A DNA stretch of 64,000 bases from Nodosilinea nodulosa PCC 7104 (GCF_000309385.1 NZ_JH976537.1:2312966-2376965), one strand, 5' to 3'; numbered from the stretch's first letter, positions 7,132 through 16,210 are shown. The notes: generated by a model not told the origin, from the sequence alone. Numbers and translations: made by a program.

Positions 7132-8154
7132 CTATTTGTATGGAAGTTGATACTTGGTGCTAACTCCATCAGTTTGAAGTTCAAAATAAATCATCATTTC
7201 TCCATCCCAAGTCATTGGCGGAGCACCAGAAGTGTCGATTAATAGCTCCGTGCTTGTGGTACTTCGAGAAAACCTTATTTCTGGCGTTGCTTTTGTACAC
7301 TCATCTTGAAAGAACAAAATAGGTAGCTTACTGATCTGTTCGGCTATTGATTCTATATTGTACTGACTTACTGGCTCTTGAACTGCAGAAGGGTAAGAAA
7401 GTCTAATGCCATGACAACTTTTTATAGATAGAGAGACTGCACTCCTTAAGTGATGACCAATTCGATAGATGTTCGCAAAATGATAGCGCAAGTCCCGATT
7501 CAACGAAATTGCTGTCTTACCATCAGGATGGATATCACAATCAGGGCCAATTCTTCCATTTGGCTGAACTCCCTCTAAAAAGTATCCAATAATACGAGCA
7601 TTTTGTTGAGGAATTTGAATACCCTGATTTGGTGTACGTAAAACTACACCTGTCCCCTTTGAGCACATCATTATAGGGCGTATCTGACCACCATTATGCT
7701 TAATTTTATTAACAATAGGAGCGAAAGAGTTTCGATAGTCACTAATAGCAGCTTTGAAGCTCGGATATGCCGGATGCTTCACTTTCTCTAACCAACCTTC
7801 TACAAATTTTCCATTTGTTGGCGTGAATGGATAAAGCACTTTTAGAATTCGATAACAGTCATCAATATATGACTGCAAGCTGTGCAAAAGATCTTTCTGT
7901 AGATCTGGCAATTTGCCTAAGCGATAATTTAGCTCTCCAGTAGCATCAAATAGAGAGGTATAAATCTTTCCTGCTTCATTCAACAGCTTATCGAGGGATT
8001 GCAAAACTTTTTGAATCGAAAGGTTGTAAATTGCAAATGGATGCCGTTCATTGTGATCTTGATGATAACTAGTATTATCAGGAAGATGCTTTAAACAGTT
8101 ATATACATCAGGAAGTAGATTTCCATCTCTGTAAGTTTTTCTTTCAATCTTCAT
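7132..8154 (-). CDS. Hypothetical protein of the accessory island
   Basis: A 340-residue protein from the ATG at 8154 (MKIERKTYRDGNLLPDVYNC); a start at 8262 would add 36 residues. I do not recognise it. The middle is helical (LQSLDKLLNEAGKIYTSLFD, LLHSLQSYIDDCYRILKVLY) and leads to RNSFAPIVNKIKHNGG, which resembles the last helix of HEPN-like folds (basic residues then xKHxG). The C-terminal half is beta-rich (ARIIGYFLEGVQPNGRIGPD). It is clearly AT-richer than the core genes on its right, so it belongs to the same acquired island as the HEPN gene beyond the IS. Confidence 0.6.
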   Translation of the reverse strand: MKIERKTYRDGNLLPDVYNCLKHLPDNTSYHQDHNERHPFAIYNLSIQKVLQSLDKLLNEAGKIYTSLFDATGELNYRLGKLPDLQKDLLHSLQSYIDDCYRILKVLYPFTPTNGKFVEGWLEKVKHPAYPSFKAAISDYRNSFAPIVNKIKHNGGQIRPIMMCSKGTGVVLRTPNQGIQIPQQNARIIGYFLEGVQPNGRIGPDCDIHPDGKTAISLNRDLRYHFANIYRIGHHLRSAVSLSIKSCHGIRLSYPSAVQEPVSQYNIESIAEQISKLPILFFQDECTKATPEIRFSRSTTSTELLIDTSGAPPMTWDGEMMIYFELQTDGVSTKYQLPYK

Positions 8155-8279
8155 AAAATAGGAACTTAAGTTGTTTTGATCAATTCTTTTAGTATAGCGA
8201 GCTACATCTAGGAGATTTTTTCGATTCTTAAGTAAGGTGCAAGAGCAACTTGTCAGTATCAAATACTAAAACATAGAAG

Positions 8280-8310
8280 GAACCCCAAGTTTTTCAAAAA
8301 CTCGGGGTTC
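8280..8310 (-). terminator. Terminator hairpin after the GH57 gene
   Basis: Arms 8280-8294 and 8296-8310 pair over 15 bp with one mismatch around a single-base loop. It lies 12 bp beyond the stop of the branching enzyme gene. There is no long U-run after it on the minus strand. Confidence 0.65.
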
Positions 8311-8321
8311 TTTGGGAGCTT

Positions 8322-9911
8322 CTACAGTGGACGATAGACGCGGTAGTTGATCTTGGGGAAGATATTGTCTACCACCTCGATCTTCTCCAGCCAGCCGGAG
8401 TCGATTTTTTCGCGCAGAATGTCATCCCACAGCTTTTGGAAGCGCATTAAGTGGGTGCGGGTGCGGCGCACCGCATAGGGCACCATTGTGCCGGTACGCA
8501 TAATGAAGGCCCAGTCAGACGACTGCGCCAGCAGCAGTTCCCGCGCCGCCTGGTTGAGGGCACGCCACTCTAGCTCGTCGGCGGGTTCGCGGCGGGCCAG
8601 GTCGATCATGCGCTCGGCGGCCTTGTGCAGGTGGGGGTAAATCCAGGAGTTGGTTTCATTCAGCCAGTACTCGTGGAAGCCCTTGTAGCCCCAGCTCGAC
8701 TGGGAAGGACGGGCCACCTGCTGGGTGGGGTGACCCTGGAGGTAGTCAGCCAGGTGAGTCATTTCGTAGGTGCTTTGGTCAAACCAGCTCTTGCGGAACA
8801 GGTAGTCGAGGAACCAGGGGCCTTCGTACCACCAGTGGCCAAACAGCTCGGCGTCGTAGGGCGACACGATAATCGGCGGGCGCTGCATCAGGCCGTGCAG
8901 GTGGCCGATCTGCTGCTCGCGGTTGTACATAAAGTTGGCGGCGTGCTCGGCGGCTTTTTCTTTGGCCCAGTAGGGGTCGTAAAGCTGCTTGTCAGAGAGG
9001 CCCAGGCCCTTGCCGGTGATCTTGTGATACTTGATGCCCACATTCTTGCGCTGGCCGTTGGGCATGATGTAGGGCTTGATGTACTCGTATTCGGCATCCC
9101 AGCCCAGGTCGCGGTAAAACTCGCGGTACTCGGGCGCACCGGGGTAGCCCACCTGGGACGACCACACCTGCTGCGACGACTCGTGGTCGCGGCCAAAGGC
9201 GGCCACACCGCTCTCGGTGAAGATGGGGGCATAGCTGCCAAACCGGGGCCGAGGGCGGGCGTAGAGAATGCCGTGGCCATCGGTTAAAAAGTAGCGCAGA
9301 CCCGCATCGGCCACCAGGCGCTCTAGGCCTTCGTAGTAGGCGCACTCGGGCAGCCAAATGCCCTTGGGGGGCTGGCCAAAGGTGTCTTCGTAGTGCTCGG
9401 CAGCGACCTGAATTTGCGCCCACACCGCTTCGGGGTACATTTTCATCAGCGGCAGGTAGCCGTGGGTGGCCCCGCAGGTGATGATATCGAGGTTGTTGCT
9501 GTCTTGGTACTGCTTAAAGGCGGTGACCAGGTTGCCGCTGTAGCTCTCCCATACGTTGCGGACGTGGTTGAACTCTTTGGCGTAGGTTTCGGCCAGGTAT
9601 TGCAGGTGGCCGTTGTGGACGTGGCGCTCGACCTCTAGCTCGGTGAGCTCTTCGAGCATGGCCAGGTGGGCGTCGAAGCGCTCTTGCAGCAGCGGGTCTT
9701 GCAGCATGGAGACCAGGGGCGGGGTCATGCTCATGGTGAGCTTGAAGTCGACGCCGTCGCGCTTGAGCCCCTCAAACATGGAGAGCAGCGGCACGTAGGT
9801 CTCGATGATGGCTTCGTAGAGCCACTCTTCCTCCAGCACGTAGTCACTTTCGGGGTGACGCACGTAGGGCAAATGGGCGTGGAGTACAAGCGCGAGATAT
9901 CCGGTAGCCAT
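8322..9911 (-). CDS. GH57 family 1,4-alpha-glucan branching enzyme
   Basis: A 529-residue cytoplasmic enzyme from the ATG at 9911 (MATGYLALVLHAHLPYVRHP); an upstream start at 10007 would add a 32-residue tail not expected in the family. It shows the GH57 conserved regions in order: HAHLPYVRHPE near the start, GATHGYLPL, GIWLPECAYYEG with the catalytic nucleophile Glu (about residue 190), and SPYDAELFGHWWYEGP with the acid/base Asp (about residue 350). A DUF1957 helical C-terminus (RMIDLARREPADELEWRALN) completes it. It forms alpha-1,6 branches in glycogen, likely alongside a GH13 GlgB elsewhere. It stands alone, ending in a hairpin. Confidence 0.92.
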   Translation of the reverse strand: MATGYLALVLHAHLPYVRHPESDYVLEEEWLYEAIIETYVPLLSMFEGLKRDGVDFKLTMSMTPPLVSMLQDPLLQERFDAHLAMLEELTELEVERHVHNGHLQYLAETYAKEFNHVRNVWESYSGNLVTAFKQYQDSNNLDIITCGATHGYLPLMKMYPEAVWAQIQVAAEHYEDTFGQPPKGIWLPECAYYEGLERLVADAGLRYFLTDGHGILYARPRPRFGSYAPIFTESGVAAFGRDHESSQQVWSSQVGYPGAPEYREFYRDLGWDAEYEYIKPYIMPNGQRKNVGIKYHKITGKGLGLSDKQLYDPYWAKEKAAEHAANFMYNREQQIGHLHGLMQRPPIIVSPYDAELFGHWWYEGPWFLDYLFRKSWFDQSTYEMTHLADYLQGHPTQQVARPSQSSWGYKGFHEYWLNETNSWIYPHLHKAAERMIDLARREPADELEWRALNQAARELLLAQSSDWAFIMRTGTMVPYAVRRTRTHLMRFQKLWDDILREKIDSGWLEKIEVVDNIFPKINYRVYRPL

Positions 9912-10105
9912 AGGGTGCCGCTGAAGGAAGTGAACTGGGAGCCGAGCTGTCGGGAGGGTAACCGCCGTTGACCAAATTCTAAGGCAAAAGGTAATCGCTA
10001 ACGGCACTCTGGGCTGTATCCACTAGCTGGGCATGCCCAAGGCGATTGATGACAGTCTGTTTTATTACAGTTTGTGAGATCGGCACTGGTATCCCATGAA
10101 ACGAT

Positions 10106-10146
10106 GACCTCAGAAAGTTCCGAGAGAACTTTCTGAGGTCCTTTTT
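10106..10146. terminator. Strong intrinsic terminator hairpin
   Basis: The arms GACCTCAGAAAGTTC (10106-10120) and GAACTTTCTGAGGTC (10126-10140) are exact reverse complements with a 5-nt loop, followed on the plus strand by CTTTTT. On the minus strand, where the gene at 10158-10952 ends, the tail is ATCGTTTC. It probably ends that transcript and blocks anything coming the other way. Confidence 0.8.
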
Positions 10147-10157
10147 GCGATCGCAGT

Positions 10158-10952
10158 TTATTTAGCCGCACCCACAGCTTCCGGCTCCGCCTCGGCATCC
10201 GCGTCATCCGTCTCGGCTGCGATCGCTGCTTCTATGGTTTCAGGGGTTTCGGAGGTTTCGGGTTCGGCAGGAACTTCAGCAACGGGTTCGGCGGCTGCCA
10301 CAGGTTCGGCGGCAGTGGGTTCCACGGCAACAGCTTCCACTTCAGGGACTTCCGTTTCAGGGACATCTAATTGAGCAGCTTCGGCTTCAGGAACTTCCAC
10401 TTCAGAAGCTTCCACTTTAGAAGCTTCCACTTCAGGGACTTCCACTTCAGGGACTTCTGTTTCAGGGACATCTAATTGAGCAAGTTCGGCTTCAGAAGCT
10501 TCGACTTCAGGAACTTCCACTTCAGGGACTTCCACTTTAGGGACTTCCACGTCGGGGACTTCTACCGCTACGGGGGCGGGGATCGGCTCTGGAGTCTTAG
10601 GCACAGCTACCACTACTGGTGCCGTCTTAGCAGGCTTGGTCATTACCTTAGTGACGGTAGGAATTTCGCCGGTCAGCATCATCTGGCGAACGATGCCGCC
10701 ATCCAGGTCGGTTTTGCCTTGGGCCTGGGAGATTTCGACGATTTTTTGCCCCAGGGCCTGGCCGGTCTGGGTGGCTTCTTCTAAATTGCTGTAGGTCTGC
10801 TGGGCCAGCCGCTGCACAGCGAGGTCTAGCTCCTTGTTGCCGCGCCGGGTGGAGGGCTGAATGCCGCTGGCTACCAGCACGTCTTTGGCCCCGCGTCGGA
10901 GGGCCTGCTGAAGCTGGCGGATGCTCAGGGGAGATGACTTGATCGATGCCAT
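10158..10952 (-). CDS. Acidic repeat protein, hypothetical
   Basis: A 264-residue protein from the ATG at 10952 (MASIKSSPLSIRQLQQALRR). Residues 1-95 form a basic, helical domain (VQRLAQQTYSNLEEATQTGQALGQKIVEIS) without a known motif. From about residue 105 on it is a low-complexity acidic tail made of V-P-E-V-E units (VEVPEVEVPEVEAS, two longer copies around LAQLDVPETEVPEVE) and finally a Glu/Ala-rich end. The repeats are visible in DNA as ACTTCCACTTCAGGG units at about 10330-10560. An extended negatively charged tail like this often mediates binding or solubility; I infer no specific role. A hairpin terminator follows. Confidence 0.7.
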   Translation of the reverse strand: MASIKSSPLSIRQLQQALRRGAKDVLVASGIQPSTRRGNKELDLAVQRLAQQTYSNLEEATQTGQALGQKIVEISQAQGKTDLDGGIVRQMMLTGEIPTVTKVMTKPAKTAPVVVAVPKTPEPIPAPVAVEVPDVEVPKVEVPEVEVPEVEASEAELAQLDVPETEVPEVEVPEVEASKVEASEVEVPEAEAAQLDVPETEVPEVEAVAVEPTAAEPVAAAEPVAEVPAEPETSETPETIEAAIAAETDDADAEAEPEAVGAAK

Positions 10953-11227
10953 AGCGTTGTCCTCGGTTGCTGCGTTTTGATGGGTCAGAACCCAAGGCCA
11001 CGCTACAGCAGGGCCTTGGGTTTGCCGTGCTGTGTGGAATACATCGGGCTTTTGGGAAGGTGAGGGGGTGGGGAAGTGGGGGGGTGAGGAGTGCGGGAGT
11101 AGGGGAGTAGATACGATCGCATATCCTCCACGGGTCGGGAGCGTCGTATGATTTGCCGCAGGACCCGATTGCAGTAGTAAGCGCTTTGTCCTTCCTTCCA
11201 CCCAGAACGCTACGGAAGAACAGCCCT

Positions 11228-11983
11228 ATGGGAAAAACCTGTTACTGGATACTGCTTGCTGCCTTGGCCCTGGTGGGCTGCCAGCGCGAGGCGGCGGTGC
11301 CATGGCAGCAGACGTCTCTTTCGGCGGCGGCGTTAGAGACGATGATCTATCCACCGTTTTTAGTGGATGCGGCGACGGCGGCGCGCTACCGACAGGAGGG
11401 GCTGACCTTTCGCCAGCAGGGGGATTTTGAACGGGCGATCGCCACCCTCAAAATTGCCGCTGCCCTCGACCCGCGCAACCCCGAGGGTCAGGTGCTCCTG
11501 GGCTGGACCCAGCACCTGGCCGGGTACGCCTCCCCTGCGGTTACTGCTTTAAAGACAGCTTTAGCCTACAACCCCGACCACGTGCCCGCCCTCAACGCCC
11601 TGGGCATTGTCTATTTGGTAGATGGTCAGCTAGAGGCGGCGGTAGAGACCCACACCCGCGCCGCTGCCCTGGAGCCAGACAACGAAATCCCCCACTACAA
11701 CCTCAGCCTGGCCTATCAGCGGTTGGGGCAGCAGGAGCAGGCGATCGCTGAGGCCCAGACCGCCACCCAGCTAGAGCCGAGTAACCCACACCCTTGGGTC
11801 GCCCTGGCATTGGCCTACTGGTCGGCAGAGGATAGCGCCCAGGCCGTGGCCAACTATCGCCAGGCACTTTCCCTCGATGGCCGTTACGCCAGCCGGGCGT
11901 ATTTGGATCACCTGGAGCAGGCCGGATTCAGCCAGGAGCAAATTGCAGCCACAGAGGAGATCCGTCAGGCAGCGAAGCCGTAG
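11228..11983 (+). CDS. TPR lipoprotein
   Basis: A 251-residue protein from the ATG at 11228. The signal peptide WILLAALALVGC ends in a lipobox (LVGC), so it should be a lipid-anchored periplasmic or outer-membrane protein. About four tetratricopeptide repeats follow from residue ~55: YRQEGLTFRQQGDFERAIATLKIAAALDP, then repeats with PEGQVLLGWTQHLAGYASPAV, ALNALGIVYLVDGQLEAAVE and HYNLSLAYQRLGQQEQAIAEAQ. TPRs bind other proteins; the partner is unknown. An upstream TTG at 11153 would spoil the signal peptide and is rejected. Confidence 0.85.
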   Translation: MGKTCYWILLAALALVGCQREAAVPWQQTSLSAAALETMIYPPFLVDAATAARYRQEGLTFRQQGDFERAIATLKIAAALDPRNPEGQVLLGWTQHLAGYASPAVTALKTALAYNPDHVPALNALGIVYLVDGQLEAAVETHTRAAALEPDNEIPHYNLSLAYQRLGQQEQAIAEAQTATQLEPSNPHPWVALALAYWSAEDSAQAVANYRQALSLDGRYASRAYLDHLEQAGFSQEQIAATEEIRQAAKP

Positions 11984-12111
11984 GAAAATTGTTGCGGTGC
12001 TGCTGCTAACTAGACCCTGGCTTTTAACCTCTCCGCGAATAGCTTTGAATAGAATTGTCCCTAGGCGGGCTATGCGGCCCTTTTGTAAACAATTCAGGTG
12101 TCTCATCAGCT

Positions 12112-12999
12112 ATGCCAACTCATCTACGACCTGAGCTATCGGCCCAAAACGTGCTCCATGCCCGCGCCCGCCTGGGAGAAGGCCCCCTGTGGGACAGCGC
12201 CAAACAGGTGCTCTACTGGGTGGATATTTACAATCACCGGGTTCATGTGTTTGAGCCCAGCAGCGGCGACGACTGCCACTGGGACGTGGGCGATCTGGTG
12301 AGCACTCTGGCGCTGATGGCAGGTGAAAAGCTGTTGATGGCCCTGGGTTCTCGCATTGCTTACCTAGATTTGACCTCTGGGGCGATCGAAACCCTTTACT
12401 CCTTTGATTTTTCCTCTCCTGGCACCCGCTTTAACGACGGCAAGTGCGACCCCCAGGGACGCTTTTGGGTGGGCACCTGTAGCTCCAACTCTGGCCAGGC
12501 CTCGCTCTACCGCTACGACCCCAATGGCTCGGTACAGATGATGGAGACGGGGCTGACGATCTCTAACGGGCTGGGCTGGAGCCCCGACGGCCACACCTTT
12601 TATTTGACCAACTCGCCCCAGCGCAAGATCTTCGCCTACCGGTTTGACGGGGAGACGGGGGACATCAGCGATCGCACCGTTGTCGTCGATCTGGGCGATG
12701 AACCCGTGGAGCCTGACGGGCTGGCGATCGACCGCGACGGCAACCTCTGGACAGCCCTGTGGGACGGCTGGGGGGTGGCCTGTTTTAGCCCCACGGGCGA
12801 GGCCCTAGGGCGGGTTGAGCTGCCCGTACAGCGCCCCACCTGCCCCACCTTTGGTGGCTCCAACCTGTCTACGCTCTACGTCACCACCGCCTCCGTAGGG
12901 CTGAGCCAGCAGGAGATTCAGCAGGGGTTTTATGCGGGGGATATCTTTGCAATCGCCGCTCCGGTGCCAGGGCTGCCGACCAACCCCTTCGGCAGTTAG
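12112..12999 (+). CDS. SMP-30/gluconolactonase family protein
   Basis: A 295-residue six-bladed beta-propeller hydrolase of the SMP-30/LRE family, starting at the ATG at 12112 (MPTHLRPELSAQNVLHARAR). Metal-binding motifs are present: RLGEGPLWD (Glu), TRFNDGKCDPQGRFWVGT (Asn), ISNGLGWSPDGHTFYLT (Asn) and PDGLAIDRDGNLWTALW (Asp). The family hydrolyses sugar lactones such as gluconolactone with a divalent metal. The substrate here cannot be told from sequence. No operon partner is evident. Confidence 0.88.
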   Translation: MPTHLRPELSAQNVLHARARLGEGPLWDSAKQVLYWVDIYNHRVHVFEPSSGDDCHWDVGDLVSTLALMAGEKLLMALGSRIAYLDLTSGAIETLYSFDFSSPGTRFNDGKCDPQGRFWVGTCSSNSGQASLYRYDPNGSVQMMETGLTISNGLGWSPDGHTFYLTNSPQRKIFAYRFDGETGDISDRTVVVDLGDEPVEPDGLAIDRDGNLWTALWDGWGVACFSPTGEALGRVELPVQRPTCPTFGGSNLSTLYVTTASVGLSQQEIQQGFYAGDIFAIAAPVPGLPTNPFGS

Positions 13000-13131
13000 C
13001 TCACTGGGATGATTGGTTCAGGTTTTGGGGCTGCTCTATCTTGGGAGAATGACCACCTCTGGCCTTTGGTACAGGCGCAGCACAGGGCAATAGCTCTAGT
13101 ATGACGACTACTGCTCCCGTGGTTCCTGTAG

Positions 13132-13452
13132 ATGACTTCTCCCTCCAATCCAGACCTGGCTAACCCTGGGGTGCGGCAACCCTCCTGGTTCGATCGCATC
13201 TTTCGCGATCGCGACGGCAATATTGTGATTGCCCAACCGCCCAATCTACCAATTCTAGTGGCGGTGGCGGCGACCTTTGTGCAGGCCATTCTCCCCGACG
13301 GCGCGCTGCAAACCGCGATCGACCTAATTGCCTTCGGGGCCTGGTTTACCTGGGCCTGGCAGGAGCTGTTTGAGGGGGTCAACTACTTCCGCCGCGCGAT
13401 CGGCCTGGTGGCGCTGATTGGCCTGATTGCCTTCAGGCTGACGCTGGGCTGA
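13132..13452 (+). CDS. Small membrane protein, hypothetical
   Basis: A 106-residue protein. A hydrophilic N-terminus with WFDRIFRDRDGNIVIAQPPN is followed by two or three membrane segments (LPILVAVAATFVQAIL, AIDLIAFGAWFTWAWQELF, AIGLVALIGLIAFRLTLG). It resembles conserved cyanobacterial proteins of unknown function. A strong terminator follows 45 bp after the stop. Confidence 0.7.
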   Translation: MTSPSNPDLANPGVRQPSWFDRIFRDRDGNIVIAQPPNLPILVAVAATFVQAILPDGALQTAIDLIAFGAWFTWAWQELFEGVNYFRRAIGLVALIGLIAFRLTLG

Positions 13453-13497
13453 GCAAGAGTCACCTCCGGTGCACCACCATTCATAATTCCATCAGCC

Positions 13498-13546
13498 AAG
13501 AACCCGCCAGGGGAGATTATTCTTCCTTGGCGGGTTCTTCTTTTTG
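13498..13546 (+). terminator. Intrinsic terminator
   Basis: A perfect 12-bp stem, AAGAACCCGCCA (13498-13509) with TGGCGGGTTCTT (13528-13539), is followed by CTTTTTG. It ends the rightward gene at 13452, and its right arm lies inside the 3' end of deoC, coding part of the EEPAKEE tail. Confidence 0.85.
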
Positions 13547-14209
13547 CTGGCGCATCAGCTCTACCCCACGGGAGGTACCAATGCGGGTGGCCCCTGCCTG
13601 CACCAGGGCCACGGCCTGGGCCGCCGTGCCAATGCCACCCGAGGCCTTAATGCCCACACGCCCCTGGGTAATTTCCCACAGCTGGCGCACCACTTCGACG
13701 GTGGCTCCCCCCTGCCAGCCGGTGCTGGTCTTTAAAAACGATGCCCCCGCGTCCATGCAGACCTCGGCAGCCAGGGCAATCTCCGCCGGGGAGAGCACGG
13801 CGGTTTCGAGAATGGCCTTCACCAGCAGCCCAGTTTCTTCGCAGATGGTGGCCACCTCTCGGTGCAGGGCATCGGTTTTACCCGCCTTCAGCCAGCCCAG
13901 GTTGATCACCATATCCAGCTCATCAGCGCCCCGCTCGGCGGCCTCCTGAGCTTCGTAGAGCTTGGTGGCCGAGGTGGTTGCCCCGGTGGGAAAGCCAATC
14001 ACCGTGCAGACTTTGACCTTGCTGTTGTGCAGCAGATCGACCGCCTGGGCCACGTGGCAGGGGGCAATGCAGACGGCGGCAAACCCGTAGCGATCGCCCT
14101 CGGCGCACCACTGGGCCACCTGATCTGCGGTTGCCGCGGGGCTGAGCAGCGAGTGATCGATATATGGAGCCAGATCTACCCCGTCATCTGCCGTTGGTCG
14201 TCGGGCCAT
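13517..14209 (-). CDS. deoC: Deoxyribose-phosphate aldolase
   Basis: A 230-residue class I aldolase converting 2-deoxyribose-5-phosphate to glyceraldehyde-3-phosphate and acetaldehyde in deoxynucleoside salvage. Signature segments: [76 protein letters not shown] with the Schiff-base Lys, and the second conserved Lys in [11 protein letters not shown]. The start at 14209 ([10 protein letters not shown]) fits the family; an upstream start at 14248 is possible. The last residues (EEPAKEE) are encoded by the terminator of the convergent gene. Confidence 0.95.
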   Translation of the reverse strand: MARRPTADDGVDLAPYIDHSLLSPAATADQVAQWCAEGDRYGFAAVCIAPCHVAQAVDLLHNSKVKVCTVIGFPTGATTSATKLYEAQEAAERGADELDMVINLGWLKAGKTDALHREVATICEETGLLVKAILETAVLSPAEIALAAEVCMDAGASFLKTSTGWQGGATVEVVRQLWEITQGRVGIKASGGIGTAAQAVALVQAGATRIGTSRGVELMRQQKEEPAKEE

Positions 14210-14249
14210 GGGTTTAACCGCCTCTAGTTTCACCAGATTGCACTTCACT

Positions 14250-14858
14250 ATATAGCGTCCCGGCTGCGGCTTATACGGGTGCCGATGCTCTACAGCCCTG
14301 CGATGGCCCCATCAGTTAAAGAAATGTGTCGCAGGCATCCGTAAATCTACGCACCCTTCACCCCGACATCACAGAGATTTGCTTTAGGCAACTTAAACAA
14401 GCTGGCCTGTAATCCTCGTTTAAGTTAATCAATCTAAAAAACCAGCCGCAAAGCCATGCTTATCTGGCTGAGAAAAAGCCATGGTTGTTCACAAACACAA
14501 TTTTCAATTCCCGCGATCCCGAAATAAACAATTCAGGGGTTCCTAAAGTGCGATCGCTCAAACATTAGCCCCAGCATTCATTCAACCACATAAACATCCT
14601 TGGAATTGCCTAAGTCGTTTACAACACTTTATCCCGGCGAGGGTATCGCTATCTACTTCTTAAGAAATAAGACCCTTCCCGCTTTTGGATGGCATTGGCC
14701 AAGATTGTCATCAATCTACAAAATTAGCGGCTATTTTCTGGCCCCTGAATAGACCATTTTGTGTTTCAAGGTTTAAGTGTTCATGCCCTGTTAATAGCTA
14801 CCACAAAAACGATAAAACAAGGATGTTGAAACACAGCCCTCTGTTAAGGATTAGCTAA
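14250..14858. other. Long intergenic region before the globin cluster
   Basis: About 610 bp without a credible gene. It is AT-richer than its flanks and contains one HIP1 octamer and several short A/T tracts. It probably holds the divergent promoters of deoC and of the protoglobin cluster. No tRNA, riboswitch or repeat was recognised. Confidence 0.5.
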
Positions 14859-15413
14859 ATGAGTCTTCAACCAAACGAATTTATGTCAAAGATGGTGTCG
14901 CGCATTGACTTTGGTGTCGACGACAAAAAAGTGCTTCAGTCCGCTGCCACTTGGGGCTTAGAAATTGCGCCCGAAATGTCTGATTACTTCTATGAGTATT
15001 TGGGCCGCGATGCTGAGATGAACGCCATCCTCAATGAGTCTGAAGGCAGAATTCATCGCCTGCGTGAAACCTTTGTGGCCTGGTTCCACGAAATGTTCAC
15101 CGGCATGGACGGCTGGGGCAATGACTACGCCGAGCGGCGCTGGCGCATTGGCCTGATTCACGTTCGCATTGGCATCGGCCCCCAGCATGTGGTGCCCGCC
15201 ATGGCGGTCGTCGTCCACGAGGCCGGCAAGCGCGCCCTGGCCGATGGCAAAGACCAGCAGCTGTGCGATGCCCTGAGCAAAATCTGCATGGTCGATTTAG
15301 CCTTCATTGAGCAGGCCTACATCGAAGTATCGGCAGCGGCGGTACTAAAAGAAACAGGCTGGTCAGAGGGCCTATTTAGACGGCTGATCGCAACCGGGGC
15401 CGGGGCAATGTAG
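14859..15413 (+). CDS. Protoglobin / globin-sensor domain protein
   Basis: A 184-residue single-domain protein of the globin-coupled-sensor/protoglobin type, as in the heme domain of HemAT. The pre-helix and A-E helices (MVSRIDFGVDDKKVLQSAATWGLEIAPEMSDYFYEYLG) are followed by RIHRLRETFVAWFHEMFTG and the proximal histidine in RRWRIGLIHVRIGIGPQHVVPAM. It should bind heme and sense or carry O2, NO or CO. No output domain is attached, so it would have to act by protein contact; the next genes encode a roadblock protein and a small GTPase. The translation start is preceded by AAGGATT. Confidence 0.85.
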   Translation: MSLQPNEFMSKMVSRIDFGVDDKKVLQSAATWGLEIAPEMSDYFYEYLGRDAEMNAILNESEGRIHRLRETFVAWFHEMFTGMDGWGNDYAERRWRIGLIHVRIGIGPQHVVPAMAVVVHEAGKRALADGKDQQLCDALSKICMVDLAFIEQAYIEVSAAAVLKETGWSEGLFRRLIATGAGAM

Positions 15414-15481
15414 CCGTCCGCAGGGCTATTTTTCAGCGTTTACGATCTATCCATTTTCCCCTACAAAAAGAGAGAATTACC

Positions 15482-15853
15482 ATGGCGATTAGCACCGAAA
15501 AACTGATCAACAGTCTGCAAAGCTTTGTCACCTCCACCACCGACATTCAGGGGGCAGCGGTGGTCACTCCCGATGGGTTACCCCTGGCGGCTGTCCTGCC
15601 CGGCGGCATGGACGAAGAGCGGGTTTCGGCCATGTCGGCGGCCATGCTTTCCCTGGGCGATCGCATTGGTAGCGAACTGGCCCGAGGCGGCATCGATCGC
15701 ATTTTTGTGGAAGGCGACAAGGGCTACGGCATTCTCACCAGCTGCGGCGAAGACGCGGTATTTCTGGTGCTGGCCGACAAAGCGGCTAAGCAGGGCCTGC
15801 TGATGCTTGAAATTAAGCGCACCCTGGGCGATCTCAAGGCCATTTTGATGTAG
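15482..15853 (+). CDS. Roadblock/LC7 domain protein (MglB-like)
   Basis: A 123-residue roadblock/LC7 fold protein: LINSLQSFVTSTTDIQGAAVVTPDGLPLA, then RVSAMSAAMLSLGDRIGSELARGG and strands DRIFVEGDKGYGILTSCGEDAVFLVLADKAAKQGLLMLEIKR. In bacteria such proteins dimerise and act on Ras-like GTPases (MglB is the GAP for MglA). A small GTPase gene is the next gene, which supports that pairing. It lies 68 bp after the globin gene with AGAGAG upstream of the ATG. Confidence 0.9.
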   Translation: MAISTEKLINSLQSFVTSTTDIQGAAVVTPDGLPLAAVLPGGMDEERVSAMSAAMLSLGDRIGSELARGGIDRIFVEGDKGYGILTSCGEDAVFLVLADKAAKQGLLMLEIKRTLGDLKAILM

Positions 15854-16075
15854 CGCCCGATCCTCCCCGCCCCTTTTTTCAGGGAGGTTTGAGTTCGCTT
15901 CAAGATCCCCTTTTTTAAGAGGATGTCGGAAAAGTCTTTTTAAGTACAAGTGAAATTCCCCCAAACTCCCCTTTAAAGGGGGAACCTTTACCCCCCTTTT
16001 TAAGGGAGGCAGGGGGGATCAGCAGATGGCTAAAGCTACAGCAGATCACTTTTCAAACGCCCGCTAAGGGGGATC
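15854..16075. repeat. C-run/T-run palindromic spacer repeats
   Basis: The spacer holds several copies of units like CCCCTTTTTTAAGAGG, CCCCTTTAAAGGGGGAA and CCCCCCTTTTTAAGGGAGG at about 15870-16015. Each pairs C-runs with G-runs around a TTTAA core. This resembles the dispersed palindromic repeats common between cyanobacterial genes. It separates the roadblock gene from the GTPase gene and could fold or end transcription. Confidence 0.6.
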
Positions 16076-16210
16076 CAGGAGGATCGCTAGCTGATGCGCC
16101 TGGCCGGGGATGATTCCTAACACTTGCCAGCCCATTCCTGCTTTTCACCCTTGAATTTAAGCTCCGCCCCAACGACGTTTGACCCTGTTCTTAATTGCCT
16201 CCGCCCAGCC

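Noticed and set aside
8625..9287. Rightward 220-codon frame inside the GH57 gene
   Set aside because: Valine/glycine-rich shadow of the real gene on the opposite strand.
10330..10560. Possible CRISPR array
   Set aside because: The repeats are short, lack unique spacers and keep one reading frame in a protein; they code the V-P-E-V-E tail.
14250..14858. tRNA or other structured RNA in the long spacer
   Set aside because: No cloverleaf arms or T-loop GTTCRANNC match could be found by eye.
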